Source of the DNA: Lysobacteraceae bacterium
Lineage (GTDB): Bacteria; Pseudomonadota; Gammaproteobacteria; Nevskiales; Nevskiaceae
Length of the DNA stretch: 64,000 nucleotides
Assembly: GCA_013823855.1 (NCBI GenBank)
Contig: PNMW01000011.1
Span: forward strand, 62,001 to 126,000
Direction: 5' to 3'
The first letter of the stretch is position 1, and each line of letters begins with the position of its first letter. The position numbers and the translations under genes are program-made. The notes under the pieces were generated by a model that saw only the letters and a program-made list of their open reading frames with translations, was not told where the DNA came from and did not search any database. Shown in pieces: positions 28,549 to 37,694 of the stretch.

Positions 28549-29609
28549 GACAGCGCCGCCTCGACCGCGGCGATCACCCGTGCTGCCGGCAGTTCGTCGA
28601 GGCAGGCCGCGCGGCTTTCCTTGTGCCGGTCGCAGCCTTCGAGCACGCAGGGCACGCAGGCCTTGATGCCCTGCACGATGCGGACATTGCCGCGCTGCTG
28701 CAGCGGTGCCACCCGTTGCCACGGCGTGTCGCCGGCGCTGTTCTGGCCGACCGGCCACGGTCCCCAGACTTCCGGGTTGGTCGGGCCGAACAGGGTCACC
28801 ACCGGCGTGCCGCAGGCGGCCGCCAGATGGGTGACCGAGGTATCCGGGCCGATGAACACGGCGGCGGCCTTGATCAGATTCGCGAGGTCGCCGAGCTGCA
28901 GCCGGCCAACCACGTCGATCAGCGCGCCGCCGTGCTTCGGCAGCAGGCTCGGCAGCGCGTCGGCCAGCGCCCGCTCGCCGGGCGCCGGACCGCCGCTGAT
29001 CACCACCCGCAGGCCGCGCTGCCACAGCGCGGCCACCAGTTCCGCCCAGTGCGCGGTCGGCCAGGCCTTGTAGCGGAACATCGGTGCCAGATGCAGCACG
29101 GCATAGGCGCCGGCGGCCGGGTCGACCACCGGCGCCGCCTTGCCGCGCGGCGGCACCACGTCCGGATGACGGGCGATGCCGAGCGCGTCGGCCAGCTTCA
29201 GCGCCTGTTCGACGGTATGGCGATGCACCGGATCGTTGTCGCACTGGTAACGGCAGTGCCAGCGCTTCCAGCGTTCCGCCAGCGACTGCGGGCCGGACAC
29301 GATGCCGGCCCGGACGCGACCGGCCAGCAGGGCGATCAGCTGCGGCCGGTCGTTGGCCTGGGTGCTGATCGCGAGGTCGTAGCTGCGCCACGGAAACGGC
29401 AGCTTGCGGCTGCCGCCGGCCATGGTCAGGCAGCGATCGAGGTCGGGATTGCCTTCGAGGATGGTCTCGGTGCCCTTGAACACCAGCGCATCGATGCGCG
29501 CCTGCGGATAGGCGCGGCGCAGGCTGGCGATCAGCGGCGTGCACAGCAGCACGTCGCCGAGACGGCGCATGCAGATGACCAGGATGCTGCGGGGGGCGGT
29601 GGCGGACAT
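28545..29609 (-). CDS. GT9 family heptosyltransferase
   Basis: A 354-residue glycosyltransferase of the ADP-heptose:LPS type. The N-terminal acceptor site shows as ILVICMRRLGDVLLCTPLI, and the donor site as FIGPDTSVTHLAAACGTPVV with LFGPTNPEVWGPW. These are hallmarks of WaaC/WaaF/WaaQ-like enzymes. It ends with a cysteine cluster CVPCVLEGCDRHKESRAAC of the kind seen in some heptosyltransferases. The acceptor cannot be assigned; gmhB at 55 kb supplies the heptose pathway. It is divergent from a GT2 gene. Confidence 0.9.
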   Translation of the reverse strand: MSATAPRSILVICMRRLGDVLLCTPLIASLRRAYPQARIDALVFKGTETILEGNPDLDRCLTMAGGSRKLPFPWRSYDLAISTQANDRPQLIALLAGRVRAGIVSGPQSLAERWKRWHCRYQCDNDPVHRHTVEQALKLADALGIARHPDVVPPRGKAAPVVDPAAGAYAVLHLAPMFRYKAWPTAHWAELVAALWQRGLRVVISGGPAPGERALADALPSLLPKHGGALIDVVGRLQLGDLANLIKAAAVFIGPDTSVTHLAAACGTPVVTLFGPTNPEVWGPWPVGQNSAGDTPWQRVAPLQQRGNVRIVQGIKACVPCVLEGCDRHKESRAACLDELPAARVIAAVEAALS

Positions 29610-29744
29610 GCAGGCGGGATCGGAGGACGGGTCGCGGCGGCTTCGGCAATTACCGTACGATAAATCCGCGCGCAGGAACGACGGCCACGTCGATCGCCTT
29701 CCGCTTCCCGGGCCCGCGCCCGCCTTGTCCGTCCGTCGCCACCG

Positions 29745-30734
29745 ATGCTGCCCGAACCCCTGAAGCCGCTGCTGCTGCCCCGCGGTGTGAGCCTGCCGGA
29801 AACCCCGCCGTCGCGACCCGCCGGCCTTCGCGATCCGCTGCCGACACTCACCGTGGTGACGCCGTCGTACAACCAGGCGGCGTATCTGGAAACGACGATC
29901 CGCTCGGTGCTGACCCAGGGCTATCCGGCGCTCGAATACTTCGTGATCGACGGCGGCAGTTCGGATGCCAGCCGCAGCATCATCGAGCACTACGCGCCGG
30001 GCCTGAGCGGCTGGGTGTCGGAGCGTGATCGCGGCCAGGTCGATGCGATCCTGAAAGGCCTGGATCGCGCCACCGGCGAGTGGTTCATCTGGATCAATTC
30101 CGACGACCTGCTGGCGCCCGGCGCCTTGTGGACCGTCGCCGCCGCGATCCAGCACGGCGAGGTCGACCTGATCGGCGGCGTCACCCGGCAATTCGACGAG
30201 CACGGCGCGCGCGGCAAGGTGGTCTGCCGGCAGCTCGATGTCCGCTCGCTGATCCTCGAACAGCTGCCGTCCGGTTGCCGTTGGCACCAGCCGGCGATCT
30301 GGATGAAGCGCGCCGCGATGATCGCCAGCGGCATCGACACCAGCAGCCATTTCCGCTTCGACTACGAACTGCTGATCCGCTACCTGCACCGCTTTCCGCG
30401 GGTCCGCTATCTCGACGACACGCTGGCGCATTTCCGCTTCCACAGCGAATCGAAAACCATCAGCACCGGGCCGCGCTTCCGCGACGAGCATCTCGACGTG
30501 CTGGCGCGGCTGGCGAAGGAACCCGCATTCGCCGCCTATGCCGACGAGCTGTCGCTGGGCCATCGCGCGGTCGCCTGGCTGCAGCAGGTCGACGCGCTGC
30601 TCGGCGATCGGGCCCGGCCGCGCTTCGAGCGCCTCGCCGAACTGCTGCGCGGCGCCCGCGCCGATCCCGATGCCCGCTGGACCCGGAACACCCGGCGCGC
30701 CGCGCGCCGCATCGCCCTGAAGGGCGGCCGTTGA
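29745..30734 (+). CDS. GT2 family glycosyltransferase
   Basis: A 329-residue inverting glycosyltransferase. The GT-A domain starts at about residue 35 with LTVVTPSYNQAAYLETTIRS, then EYFVIDGGSSDAS and the metal-binding INSDDLLAPGALW (D-D motif). A WHQPAIWMKR region and the FDYELLIRYL block follow. Such enzymes extend surface polysaccharide or lipopolysaccharide outer core. It begins a four-gene operon of glycosyltransferases with short gaps or 4-bp overlaps. Confidence 0.88.
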   Translation: MLPEPLKPLLLPRGVSLPETPPSRPAGLRDPLPTLTVVTPSYNQAAYLETTIRSVLTQGYPALEYFVIDGGSSDASRSIIEHYAPGLSGWVSERDRGQVDAILKGLDRATGEWFIWINSDDLLAPGALWTVAAAIQHGEVDLIGGVTRQFDEHGARGKVVCRQLDVRSLILEQLPSGCRWHQPAIWMKRAAMIASGIDTSSHFRFDYELLIRYLHRFPRVRYLDDTLAHFRFHSESKTISTGPRFRDEHLDVLARLAKEPAFAAYADELSLGHRAVAWLQQVDALLGDRARPRFERLAELLRGARADPDARWTRNTRRAARRIALKGGR

Positions 30735-30747
30735 AGCGGATCCGGGC

Positions 30748-31797
30748 ATGAACGTCGCCCTCGTCCACTACAGCTTCCGGCGCGGCGGCGGCATGGAGTC
30801 CTATCTCGCCGATCTGGTGCGCGGCTTCCGCGCGGCCGGCGACACCGTCGATGTCTATGCCCGCGAAGTCGATGCCGACTGGGCCCGCACCCTGGGCGCC
30901 AACGCCTACCGCCTGCTGCCGCTGCCGTTGCCGCGCCGCTGGCGCAACCGGGTATTTGCCTCGCGGATCGCGCGGCTGGAGCTGACCGAGCGCTATCCGC
31001 TGGTGATCTCGCTGGCCCGCACCCGCGGCCAGCACATCGCGATCAATGGCGGCGCGCATCCGGGCTTCTGCGCCGCGATGCAGCGACCGGATTCCGCGCA
31101 CGATCGCATTGAGACCCGCCTGGAGCGGGCGATGCTCGACAGCGCGACGACGGTCGTCGCGCACTCGCGGACGCTGGCGGCGCAGATCGGCCACTACTAC
31201 CCGGAGGCGGCGGCCAAGACCCGGGTGATCTATCCGCCGGTCGATGGCCAGCGCTTCGCGCCGCGCGACGCGCGCAGCCGCGCGCTGCGCCGGCAGGCGC
31301 TGGGCCTGGCGCCCGACGACATCGCCTTGGTGTTCCCGTCGATGGACCACGCGCGCAAGGGCCTGGCGCCGCTGCTCGACGCGTTCGTGCAGCTGGACGA
31401 CCCGCGCGCCCGGCTGCTGGTCGCCGGCCGCGCGGCCCGCAAGGCATTGCCGCCGCGGGTGACGCCGCTCGGTTACGTCGACGACATGCCGGCGCTGTAC
31501 GCGGCGACCGACTGGACGGTGCTGCCGTCGCGCTACGAGCCGTTCGGGCTGGTGATCGCCGAATCGCTGGCCTGCGGCACGCCGGCGATCATCGGCGCCG
31601 ATGCCGGCGTCGCCGAGCTGATGGGGCCGGCGGACGGCATCACGCTTCCGGAGATCAGCCCTGCGGCGATCCTCGCGGCGCTGAAGGCGGCCTGCGCCGC
31701 ACCGCACCGCGTGTCGCCCGGATTCATCAGCCGCCACGGCCTGAGCCTCGCCGAACACATCGACGCCCTGAAGCATTGCCAAGCGCCTGATCGATGA
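30748..31797 (+). CDS. GT4 family glycosyltransferase
   Basis: A 349-residue retaining glycosyltransferase. The N-terminus LVHYSFRRGGGMESYLADLV is that of WaaG-like GT4 enzymes, and the donor-binding end has VLPSRYEPFGLVIAESLACG and IGADAGVAEL (EX7E). It is slightly short for the family. WaaG adds the first outer-core glucose to LPS; this is a reasonable but unproven guess. It overlaps the next gene by 4 bp. Confidence 0.85.
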   Translation: MNVALVHYSFRRGGGMESYLADLVRGFRAAGDTVDVYAREVDADWARTLGANAYRLLPLPLPRRWRNRVFASRIARLELTERYPLVISLARTRGQHIAINGGAHPGFCAAMQRPDSAHDRIETRLERAMLDSATTVVAHSRTLAAQIGHYYPEAAAKTRVIYPPVDGQRFAPRDARSRALRRQALGLAPDDIALVFPSMDHARKGLAPLLDAFVQLDDPRARLLVAGRAARKALPPRVTPLGYVDDMPALYAATDWTVLPSRYEPFGLVIAESLACGTPAIIGADAGVAELMGPADGITLPEISPAAILAALKAACAAPHRVSPGFISRHGLSLAEHIDALKHCQAPDR

Positions 31798-32819
31798 GCC
31801 GCGACCGCAGCATCAAGGCCGCGCTCGGCCGCGCCCGCCGCGTGCTGGTGATCGACCTCGGCGGCCTCGGCGATCACATCCACAGCCTGCCGGCGCTATG
31901 GCTGATCCGGCAGAACGCGCCGCAGGCCGAACTCTGCGTGGTCGGCAATTCCGGGCTGTACGGCGTGCTGACGCCGTGGATCGACCGGCCGATCGTCTAC
32001 CGCAAGGCCGGGCTGAAGGCCGACCTGGCGTTCATCGGCCAGCTGCGCCGGCTGAAAGCCGACGTCGCGATCGTGATCACCAGCAGCCATCACGCGGTGT
32101 CGTTTGGCGGCCTGAGTGGCGCGGCGCTGCGCGTCGCCCGCAAGGCCGACGAGAACAAGCGCTGGTCCTGGCAGCCGTGGCTGCTCGATGTGGTTGCCGA
32201 GCACCCGTTCCACGAGATTCCGATGTACCGGCAGCGCTGGAACGCGTTCCGCGCGCTCGGCCTCGATGGCGAGCGGCCGGAGTTCCACATCGCCATCGAT
32301 CCCGCGCTGCGCCGCAAGGCCGGCATCCGCGAGGCCGACGAGGGCCGCTACCTGCACCTGAGCCCGAGCGCCACCGACGACCGCCGCGACTTGCCGGTCG
32401 ACCAGATGATCCTGCTGTGGGATCAGCTTCGCGCCCGCTTTCCGGACCGGCCGTTCGTGGTCAGCGGCCACGGCACGGCACGCGGCAAGGCGAAGCTGGC
32501 GGCGATCCTGGCCGGCGTCGGCTTCACGCCGGAATACGTGTTCGACGGCACGCTCGACGTACACGGCTTCATGTCGGTGGTCCAGGGCGCCGCACTCCAC
32601 ATCGGCCCGGATTCCGGCGGCCTGCACGTGGCGCGGGTCGCGGCGACAGCGTCGGTGTCGTGGTTCCGGCCCAATCATCATCTGAAGAACTGGTTCCCGG
32701 ACGATCCCGAGCGGCACCGTGCCTTCGTCGCGCCGGAATCCCGTGACGACGGCCTGCACGGTTTCGACCTGCAGGTGTTCATCGACGCTGCGGCCGACCT
32801 GATCGCCGACGCGCCATGA
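31794..32819 (+). CDS. GT9 family heptosyltransferase-like protein
   Basis: A 341-residue GT-B glycosyltransferase related to ADP-heptose transferases. It has VLVIDLGGLGDHIHSLPALW at the N-terminus and HIGPDSGGLHVARVAATASV at the donor site. The second is the heptosyltransferase donor motif in modified form. It is the second GT9 gene in the cluster. It overlaps both neighbours by 4 bp (ATGA). Confidence 0.87.
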   Translation: MSRDRSIKAALGRARRVLVIDLGGLGDHIHSLPALWLIRQNAPQAELCVVGNSGLYGVLTPWIDRPIVYRKAGLKADLAFIGQLRRLKADVAIVITSSHHAVSFGGLSGAALRVARKADENKRWSWQPWLLDVVAEHPFHEIPMYRQRWNAFRALGLDGERPEFHIAIDPALRRKAGIREADEGRYLHLSPSATDDRRDLPVDQMILLWDQLRARFPDRPFVVSGHGTARGKAKLAAILAGVGFTPEYVFDGTLDVHGFMSVVQGAALHIGPDSGGLHVARVAATASVSWFRPNHHLKNWFPDDPERHRAFVAPESRDDGLHGFDLQVFIDAAADLIADAP

Positions 32820-33856
32820 ACGAACGAAGCGTGCTGTTCGTGCCGCAGCACCAGGGCGGCGGCACCGGCGAGTTCTACCGGCTGCTGGCCGTCGCCGAAG
32901 CACTGCAGGCGCGCGATGCCTCGGTGCACATCCGGTTCCTGATGCCGCAGGCCTGTCCGCTGCGCGCGCGGCTGCCGTTCGCCTGCATCGAAAGCGATCT
33001 GCCCGACGACCAGCGCGCCCGCTTCCATGCCCGCGAAATCGCGCGGCTGGAGCCGCCGATCGTGGTGTTCGACAAGACCTGTCGCGGCGCGCTGCTGCGT
33101 CACTGCCGGCGTCACCGCGCGCACGCGATCTGCATCTCCGACGAGCCGGGCACCCTGGCCAAGGCGCTGCGCGTCGACTGGCTGTGGCAGCTGCCCGAGC
33201 ACTGGCACCAGCGCTATCTGCTCGATCGCCCGGCTTTCAGTCGCGCGCAGCGGTTCAAGGCGGCGCTCGGCCGCACCCGGCATCTGCTGTTCGACGTCTG
33301 CCACGCCGAGGCCGCGGCCGACGACAGCGCCGCTTCGACCACCACGCCGTACGTCCTGTTCGTGCCCGGTGGCGGCGGTTATGCGCTCGATGGCCGTCCG
33401 GTGCCGGCGGTGTTCGCCGTCGCGGCCGATGCCGTTGCCCGCGCATCGGGCGCGCGGGTGCTGATCATCGGCGGCGAGCGGCCCTTCGTGGACTCACCGC
33501 TGGACCTGCTGCCGCCACAGCCTCAGGCGGCGCTGATGCGGCTGGTGCAGCGCGCGACCCTGGTGGTCACCGGTGGCGGACATCTGCTGCATCAGGCGAT
33601 GAGCCTCGGCGTGCCGACCGTGACCTTGCCGCTCGGCGGCTCCGATCAGGGCGAGCGCATCGGCCGCTACGCCGATTGCGGCTGGACGCTGGCAGTGGCG
33701 CCGGAACCTGCGGCGATCGCCCCGGCGACCCTGGCGCTGCTCGGCGACGAAGGCCGGCGCCGGCAGATGCGCGAACGGCTGGCGGTGCTGGGGCTGCGCA
33801 ATGGCCTGCCGCTGATGGTGGCCGCGCTGCTGGCGCGGCTCGACCGCGCCGGCTGA
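32816..33856 (+). CDS. GT28/PseG-like glycosyltransferase, unknown substrate
   Basis: A 346-residue protein in the glycosyltransferase operon. The N-terminus (RSVLFVPQHQGGGTGEFYRL) and the C-terminal VVTGGGHLLHQAMSLGVPTV resemble the nucleotide-sugar fold of MurG/PseG-type enzymes (GGG loop plus E/H-rich helix). I cannot assign a family with certainty; the operon context supports a sugar transferase or modification enzyme. It ends one base before the convergent gpsA stop. Confidence 0.65.
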   Translation: MNERSVLFVPQHQGGGTGEFYRLLAVAEALQARDASVHIRFLMPQACPLRARLPFACIESDLPDDQRARFHAREIARLEPPIVVFDKTCRGALLRHCRRHRAHAICISDEPGTLAKALRVDWLWQLPEHWHQRYLLDRPAFSRAQRFKAALGRTRHLLFDVCHAEAAADDSAASTTTPYVLFVPGGGGYALDGRPVPAVFAVAADAVARASGARVLIIGGERPFVDSPLDLLPPQPQAALMRLVQRATLVVTGGGHLLHQAMSLGVPTVTLPLGGSDQGERIGRYADCGWTLAVAPEPAAIAPATLALLGDEGRRRQMRERLAVLGLRNGLPLMVAALLARLDRAG

Positions 33857-33857
33857 C

Positions 33858-34865
33858 TCAGCCCAGCTCGGCGCGCTGCGGTCGTTCAGCGAGCCGCTTG
33901 ACGGCTTCGATCGGCGAGATGCTGCCGGCGATCACCGCCCCCGCCATCTCGTGCAGCGGCATTTCCACGCCGAGCTTGGCGGCCAGACGCAGCACCTCCG
34001 GCGCGGCGCGCACGCCTTCGACCACGCCGTTGATGCCGGCCTTGGCCTGCTCGGGCGTTGCACCCTGGCCCAGCTGCAGGCCGTAGCGGCGGTTGCGCGA
34101 CTGGTTGTCGGTGCAGGTCAGCACCAGATCGCCGAGGCCGGCGAGGCCCATCAGGGTGCCGGGTTCGGCGCCGAGCGCGGTCGCCAGCCGGGTGATCTCG
34201 TTGAGGCCGCGGGTGATCATCGCCGCGCGGGTGTTGGCACCGAGCCCGAGGCCATCGGCGATGCCGACGGCGATCGCCAGCACGTTCTTGGCCGCGCCGC
34301 CGATCTCGACGCCGACGAGGTCGGACGAGGTATAGGCACGGAAGCCGTCGCCGTGGAAGCGCAGCGCCATCCGTTCGGCGAACGCCGGATCGTTGGCGGC
34401 GACGGTCACCGAGGTCGGCAGGCCCATCCCCAGTTCCTTGGCGAAGGTCGGCCCGGAAATGACCGCGATCAGCCGGTTGCGGCCGAGCACGTTGCCAATC
34501 ACTTCATGCGCGAGCTGGCCGCTGCCGGGCTCCAGGCCCTTGGCCGCGCAGGCGATGCCCTGCTCGGCGCGCAGCAGCGGCGCCAGCCGCTCGCAGGTTT
34601 CCCGCAGGGTCGGGCTCGGCGTGGAAATCACGATGTCGCCGGACGCCCTGACGGCACCGGCGAGATCACTGGTCGCGATCAGCTTCGCCGGCAGCGAGAT
34701 GCCCTTCAGGTAACGGACGTTCTCGCGGCTTTCGTCCATCGTCGCCATGGTCGTCGCGTCGCGCCCCCAGAGGAAACCGGGGGCGCCGCGCCGGGTCAGC
34801 TGGATCGCCAGCGCGGTGCCGAAGGCGCCGGCGCCGAGCACGGTGATCGGCGTCAGTTCAGACAT
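33858..34865 (-). CDS. gpsA: NAD(P)-dependent glycerol-3-phosphate dehydrogenase
   Basis: A 335-residue cytoplasmic enzyme that reduces dihydroxyacetone phosphate to sn-glycerol-3-phosphate for phospholipid synthesis. The NAD site is TVLGAGAFGTALAIQL, and the active-site lysine lies in EIGGAAKNVLAIAVGIADGL. Catalytic and substrate motifs such as SGPTFAKELGMGLPTSVTVA are intact. Length is normal. It is the last gene of yibN-grxC-secB-gpsA, the order found in Escherichia coli. Confidence 0.97.
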   Translation of the reverse strand: MSELTPITVLGAGAFGTALAIQLTRRGAPGFLWGRDATTMATMDESRENVRYLKGISLPAKLIATSDLAGAVRASGDIVISTPSPTLRETCERLAPLLRAEQGIACAAKGLEPGSGQLAHEVIGNVLGRNRLIAVISGPTFAKELGMGLPTSVTVAANDPAFAERMALRFHGDGFRAYTSSDLVGVEIGGAAKNVLAIAVGIADGLGLGANTRAAMITRGLNEITRLATALGAEPGTLMGLAGLGDLVLTCTDNQSRNRRYGLQLGQGATPEQAKAGINGVVEGVRAAPEVLRLAAKLGVEMPLHEMAGAVIAGSISPIEAVKRLAERPQRAELG

Positions 34866-34923
34866 GGCGGTCGCTGCCGGCGGGTACTGCGCATCGGGCG
34901 AGCAAGGCCGCCGGCCGGACGAT

Positions 34924-35451
34924 TTACTGCACTGTCGTCGTGGTCGGCGCCGGCTGGGCGATGTCGGTGCCCTGCGGCTGGCCGTGCTGCGCCAGATGCT
35001 GCGCGTACAGCGCGTCGAAGTTGATCGGCTGCAGCATCACCGGCGGGTAGCCGGTACGGCCGATCAGGTTGGCGATCGCTTCGCGGGCGAACGGCAGGAT
35101 CACGCTCGGGCAGTAGGCGGCGAGCACGTGCTGCAGTTCGGCGTTGTTCTCGAAGTTGGCCATCTGGAAGATGCCGGCCTGATGGACTTCGACGAGGAAC
35201 GCGACTTCCTCGTTGATCTTGGCGGTGACCGTCACCTGCAGGGTCACCTGGAACACACCGCTGGCCAGCATGTCGATGCCGGTGCCGACCTGCACGTCGA
35301 TCGCCGGCGGGGTTTCGACGGTCAGGATGCGAGGCGCGTTCGGCATTTCCAGCGAGGCGTCCTTGAGGAACAGGCGCTGCAGGAAGACCTGGCGGGCGGG
35401 GGCGCCATCGACGGTCGGTGCGGACGGCGGGACGGGGTTCGGAGTGCTCAT
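34924..35451 (-). CDS. secB: protein-export chaperone SecB
   Basis: A 175-residue tetrameric chaperone that keeps preproteins unfolded and hands them to SecA. Recognisable blocks are QRLFLKDASLEMPNAP, VTAKINEEVAFLVEVHQAGI and the C-terminal CPSVILPFAREAIANLIGR. The N-terminus has an alanine/proline-rich extension, and the tail is longer than in E. coli (155 residues). It lies between grxC and gpsA. Confidence 0.96.
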   Translation of the reverse strand: MSTPNPVPPSAPTVDGAPARQVFLQRLFLKDASLEMPNAPRILTVETPPAIDVQVGTGIDMLASGVFQVTLQVTVTAKINEEVAFLVEVHQAGIFQMANFENNAELQHVLAAYCPSVILPFAREAIANLIGRTGYPPVMLQPINFDALYAQHLAQHGQPQGTDIAQPAPTTTTVQ

Positions 35452-35500
35452 GATCGGATCGGGCTACGTGGGATTGCAGGGAAAGCGCGCCGCCGAGGTT

Positions 35501-35758
35501 TCAGGCGTCGCGCAACAGGGGGTCGAGCTGGCCGGCGCGCTCGAGCGCGGCGAGGTCGTCGAAGCCGCCGACATGCTGCTCGCCGACATAGATCTGCGGC
35601 ACGGTGCGGCGGCCGGTGCGGGCCATCAGGTCGACGCGCAGCTGCTCGTTGCCGTCGATCAGGATTTCCTCGTACGGCACGCCCTTCTGGGTCAGCAGAC
35701 GCTTGGCCATCATGCAGTACGGGCAGATGCGGGTCGAATAGACGGTGACCGGCTTCAT
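35501..35758 (-). CDS. grxC: glutaredoxin 3
   Basis: An 85-residue thiol-disulfide oxidoreductase that uses glutathione. The active site is CPYC in STRICPYCMMAKRLL, and the cis-proline region is RTVPQIYVGEQHVGGFDDL. Length is standard. It lies between the rhodanese gene and secB in the usual order. Confidence 0.95.
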   Translation of the reverse strand: MKPVTVYSTRICPYCMMAKRLLTQKGVPYEEILIDGNEQLRVDLMARTGRRTVPQIYVGEQHVGGFDDLAALERAGQLDPLLRDA

Positions 35759-35804
35759 CGGAGCAACCTCGCGCCGTCGGGCGGCGGCTACGGTGGGGAA
35801 AGGC

Positions 35805-36254
35805 TTACTTGGCGGTGACCGGCAGGCTGGCGGTCAGCCAGCCATTCATGCCGCCCTTGAGCTGGTAGACCTCGGCGTGGCCGAGCGCGCGCAGCCTGGC
35901 GGCGGCCTCGACCTGGCTGGAACCGAGCGCGCAGTAGACGAGCACCGGCCGCGACTTGTCCTTGCCGATCTCCGCGGCGCGCTCGCCGAACTTGGCGAGC
36001 GGGATGTTCACGGCGTTGAGCAGGTGGCCCTTCTTGAAGTCCGCGTTCGGGCGGACATCGACGATCAGCGCGTCGCGGTCGTTGATCAGGCGCACGGCTT
36101 CGAGCGCGCCGAGGCGTTTGCCACCGGTCACCGAGCCGTGGACCTCGTTGGCGATCAGGGCCGCGCTGGCCAGTGCCAGGGCGATGAACAGGAGCGGATG
36201 AGCCTGTACGAAAGGCAGCAGTTGGTCGATCAAGGGGAGCCGGACATTGAACAA
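35805..36254 (-). CDS. yibN: YibN-like membrane-anchored rhodanese
   Basis: A 149-residue protein with one N-terminal membrane helix (HPLLFIALALASAALIA) and a cytoplasmic rhodanese domain from about residue 45. The domain has VDVRPNADFKKGHLLNAVNI, and the catalytic cysteine lies in VLVYCALGSSQ. Rhodaneses handle sulfane sulfur. It begins the yibN-grxC-secB-gpsA operon. Its start is only 12 bp from the start of the divergent envC, so the promoters of each must lie inside the other gene or use alternative starts. Confidence 0.92.
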   Translation of the reverse strand: MFNVRLPLIDQLLPFVQAHPLLFIALALASAALIANEVHGSVTGGKRLGALEAVRLINDRDALIVDVRPNADFKKGHLLNAVNIPLAKFGERAAEIGKDKSRPVLVYCALGSSQVEAAARLRALGHAEVYQLKGGMNGWLTASLPVTAK

Positions 36255-36266
36255 GGGGGCGTCGCG

Positions 36267-37526
36267 ATGGGATTATCGCATTCGATGACCCCCCCGGAAA
36301 GCAAACCACGCGCCGAGGTCGTGACCCGACCCGCGACGCTGCGGCTGCTGGCGCTCGGCTGCCTGCTGGGCCTGGCCGCCGCCGGGGCCGCGGTGCAGGC
36401 CGCCGGCGACACCGCCGGCAGGCTGAAGGCGGGCACCGCCGATCTCGAATCGGTGCGCGCCCGTATCGGGGCCGCCAATCAGCGCATCGACCGCGCGCGC
36501 GCCGACCAGGGCGCGCAGCGGGCGGCCGTCGAGGCGGCCGAGCGCAAGATCGCCGACGCCCAGCGCGGGCTGAAGAAGCTGGCGGCCGATCTCGAAGCCG
36601 GCGAGGTGCGGGTCCGGGCGGCCAGGGCCAGCCGGGCGGCAGCCGAAACCCGTCTGAACCAGGCGCGGGCGCAGCTGGCACGGCAGGTGCGGTCGGCCTA
36701 CGTGGCCGGTCAGGGCGGCGCCACGGCGCTGGTGCTGGCGCAGCAGGCGCCGGATCGCCTCGCCCGCCTGCTGACCTATTTCGACTACCTGAACCGTGCC
36801 AGCGCCCGCCAGCTCGACGGCATCAACGCCGAGATCGCCGCGGTCGAGGTCGAGCAGCAGAAGCTCGACGCCGAGCTGCAGGCGCTCAAGGCGCTGCAGG
36901 CGGATCGCGAGAACGCGCTGGCGGCACTGGAAGGCGACCGTCAGCAGCGGCGCAAGGCGGTGGCGGCGCTCGATGCCGAGATTGCCGACGAGGACGCCAA
37001 GCTCAAGTCGCTGAAGAGCAGCGAGCAGGAAATCCAGGCGCTGCTGAAGCAGCTCAAGGAAGCGCTGGCGGCGATTCCGCCACCGGTGAAGAAGCCGCGC
37101 GGCGACGGCAGCCCGGCCAAGCCGCAGAAGCCGTTTCCGAAGATGCGCGGCGTGCTCGCCTGGCCGCTGCGCGGCAGCATCCTGGCCCACTACGGTGACG
37201 CCAAGCTCGACACCCGTCTGCAGTGGAAGGGTCTGTGGATCGCCGCCAATGAAGGCGCGCCGGTACGGGCCAGCGCCGACGGCCGCGTGGCATATGTCGG
37301 CTGGCTGTCCAGCTACGGGCTGATCGTCGTGCTGGAGCACGACAAGGGCTTCTTCACGCTCTATGGCCACAACGCCTCGGTCAACGCGGCGGCCGGCGAT
37401 CAGGTCGATGCCGGAGACGTGATCGCGGCCGCCGGCAACACCGGCGGCTACGAGCGCAGCGGCCTGTATTTCGAAGTCCGGCGCGGCACCGAACCGGTCG
37501 ATCCACGCGACTGGCTCGGCCCCTGA
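36267..37526 (+). CDS. envC: EnvC-like septal amidase activator (degenerate LytM)
   Basis: A 419-residue exported protein. After a signal-like segment (LLALGCLLGLAAAGAAVQA) comes a long coiled coil (about residues 55-270) and a C-terminal M23/LytM domain. The domain has RASADGRVAYVGWLSSYG and YGHNASV but lacks the zinc ligands: LQWKGLWI replaces the H-x3-D strand, and SGLYFEVR replaces HLHFE. This is the EnvC pattern, a non-catalytic protein that activates AmiA/AmiB amidases at the division site. An ATG at 36285 is an alternative start. It precedes ctpA by 168 bp. Confidence 0.9.
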   Translation: MGLSHSMTPPESKPRAEVVTRPATLRLLALGCLLGLAAAGAAVQAAGDTAGRLKAGTADLESVRARIGAANQRIDRARADQGAQRAAVEAAERKIADAQRGLKKLAADLEAGEVRVRAARASRAAAETRLNQARAQLARQVRSAYVAGQGGATALVLAQQAPDRLARLLTYFDYLNRASARQLDGINAEIAAVEVEQQKLDAELQALKALQADRENALAALEGDRQQRRKAVAALDAEIADEDAKLKSLKSSEQEIQALLKQLKEALAAIPPPVKKPRGDGSPAKPQKPFPKMRGVLAWPLRGSILAHYGDAKLDTRLQWKGLWIAANEGAPVRASADGRVAYVGWLSSYGLIVVLEHDKGFFTLYGHNASVNAAAGDQVDAGDVIAAAGNTGGYERSGLYFEVRRGTEPVDPRDWLGP

Positions 37527-37694
37527 TCAGTGGCCGGCGGCGACCGCCGGGACGCCCGCAAAGCCCCGGCCGGCGAACGATCCGGCGCCGCCGGGGTCTG
37601 CTTCCGGTGCTGTGATACATTCGGAACAGAGTCGTTTCGCAGCCTGAATTCCAGCGAATTCGCAGCTCATATTCCCATCCAGACCCAGTTCACC

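Noticed and set aside
36267-37526. Active M23 endopeptidase call for the LytM protein
   Set aside because: Zinc ligands of both motifs are missing, so it was called an EnvC-type activator.
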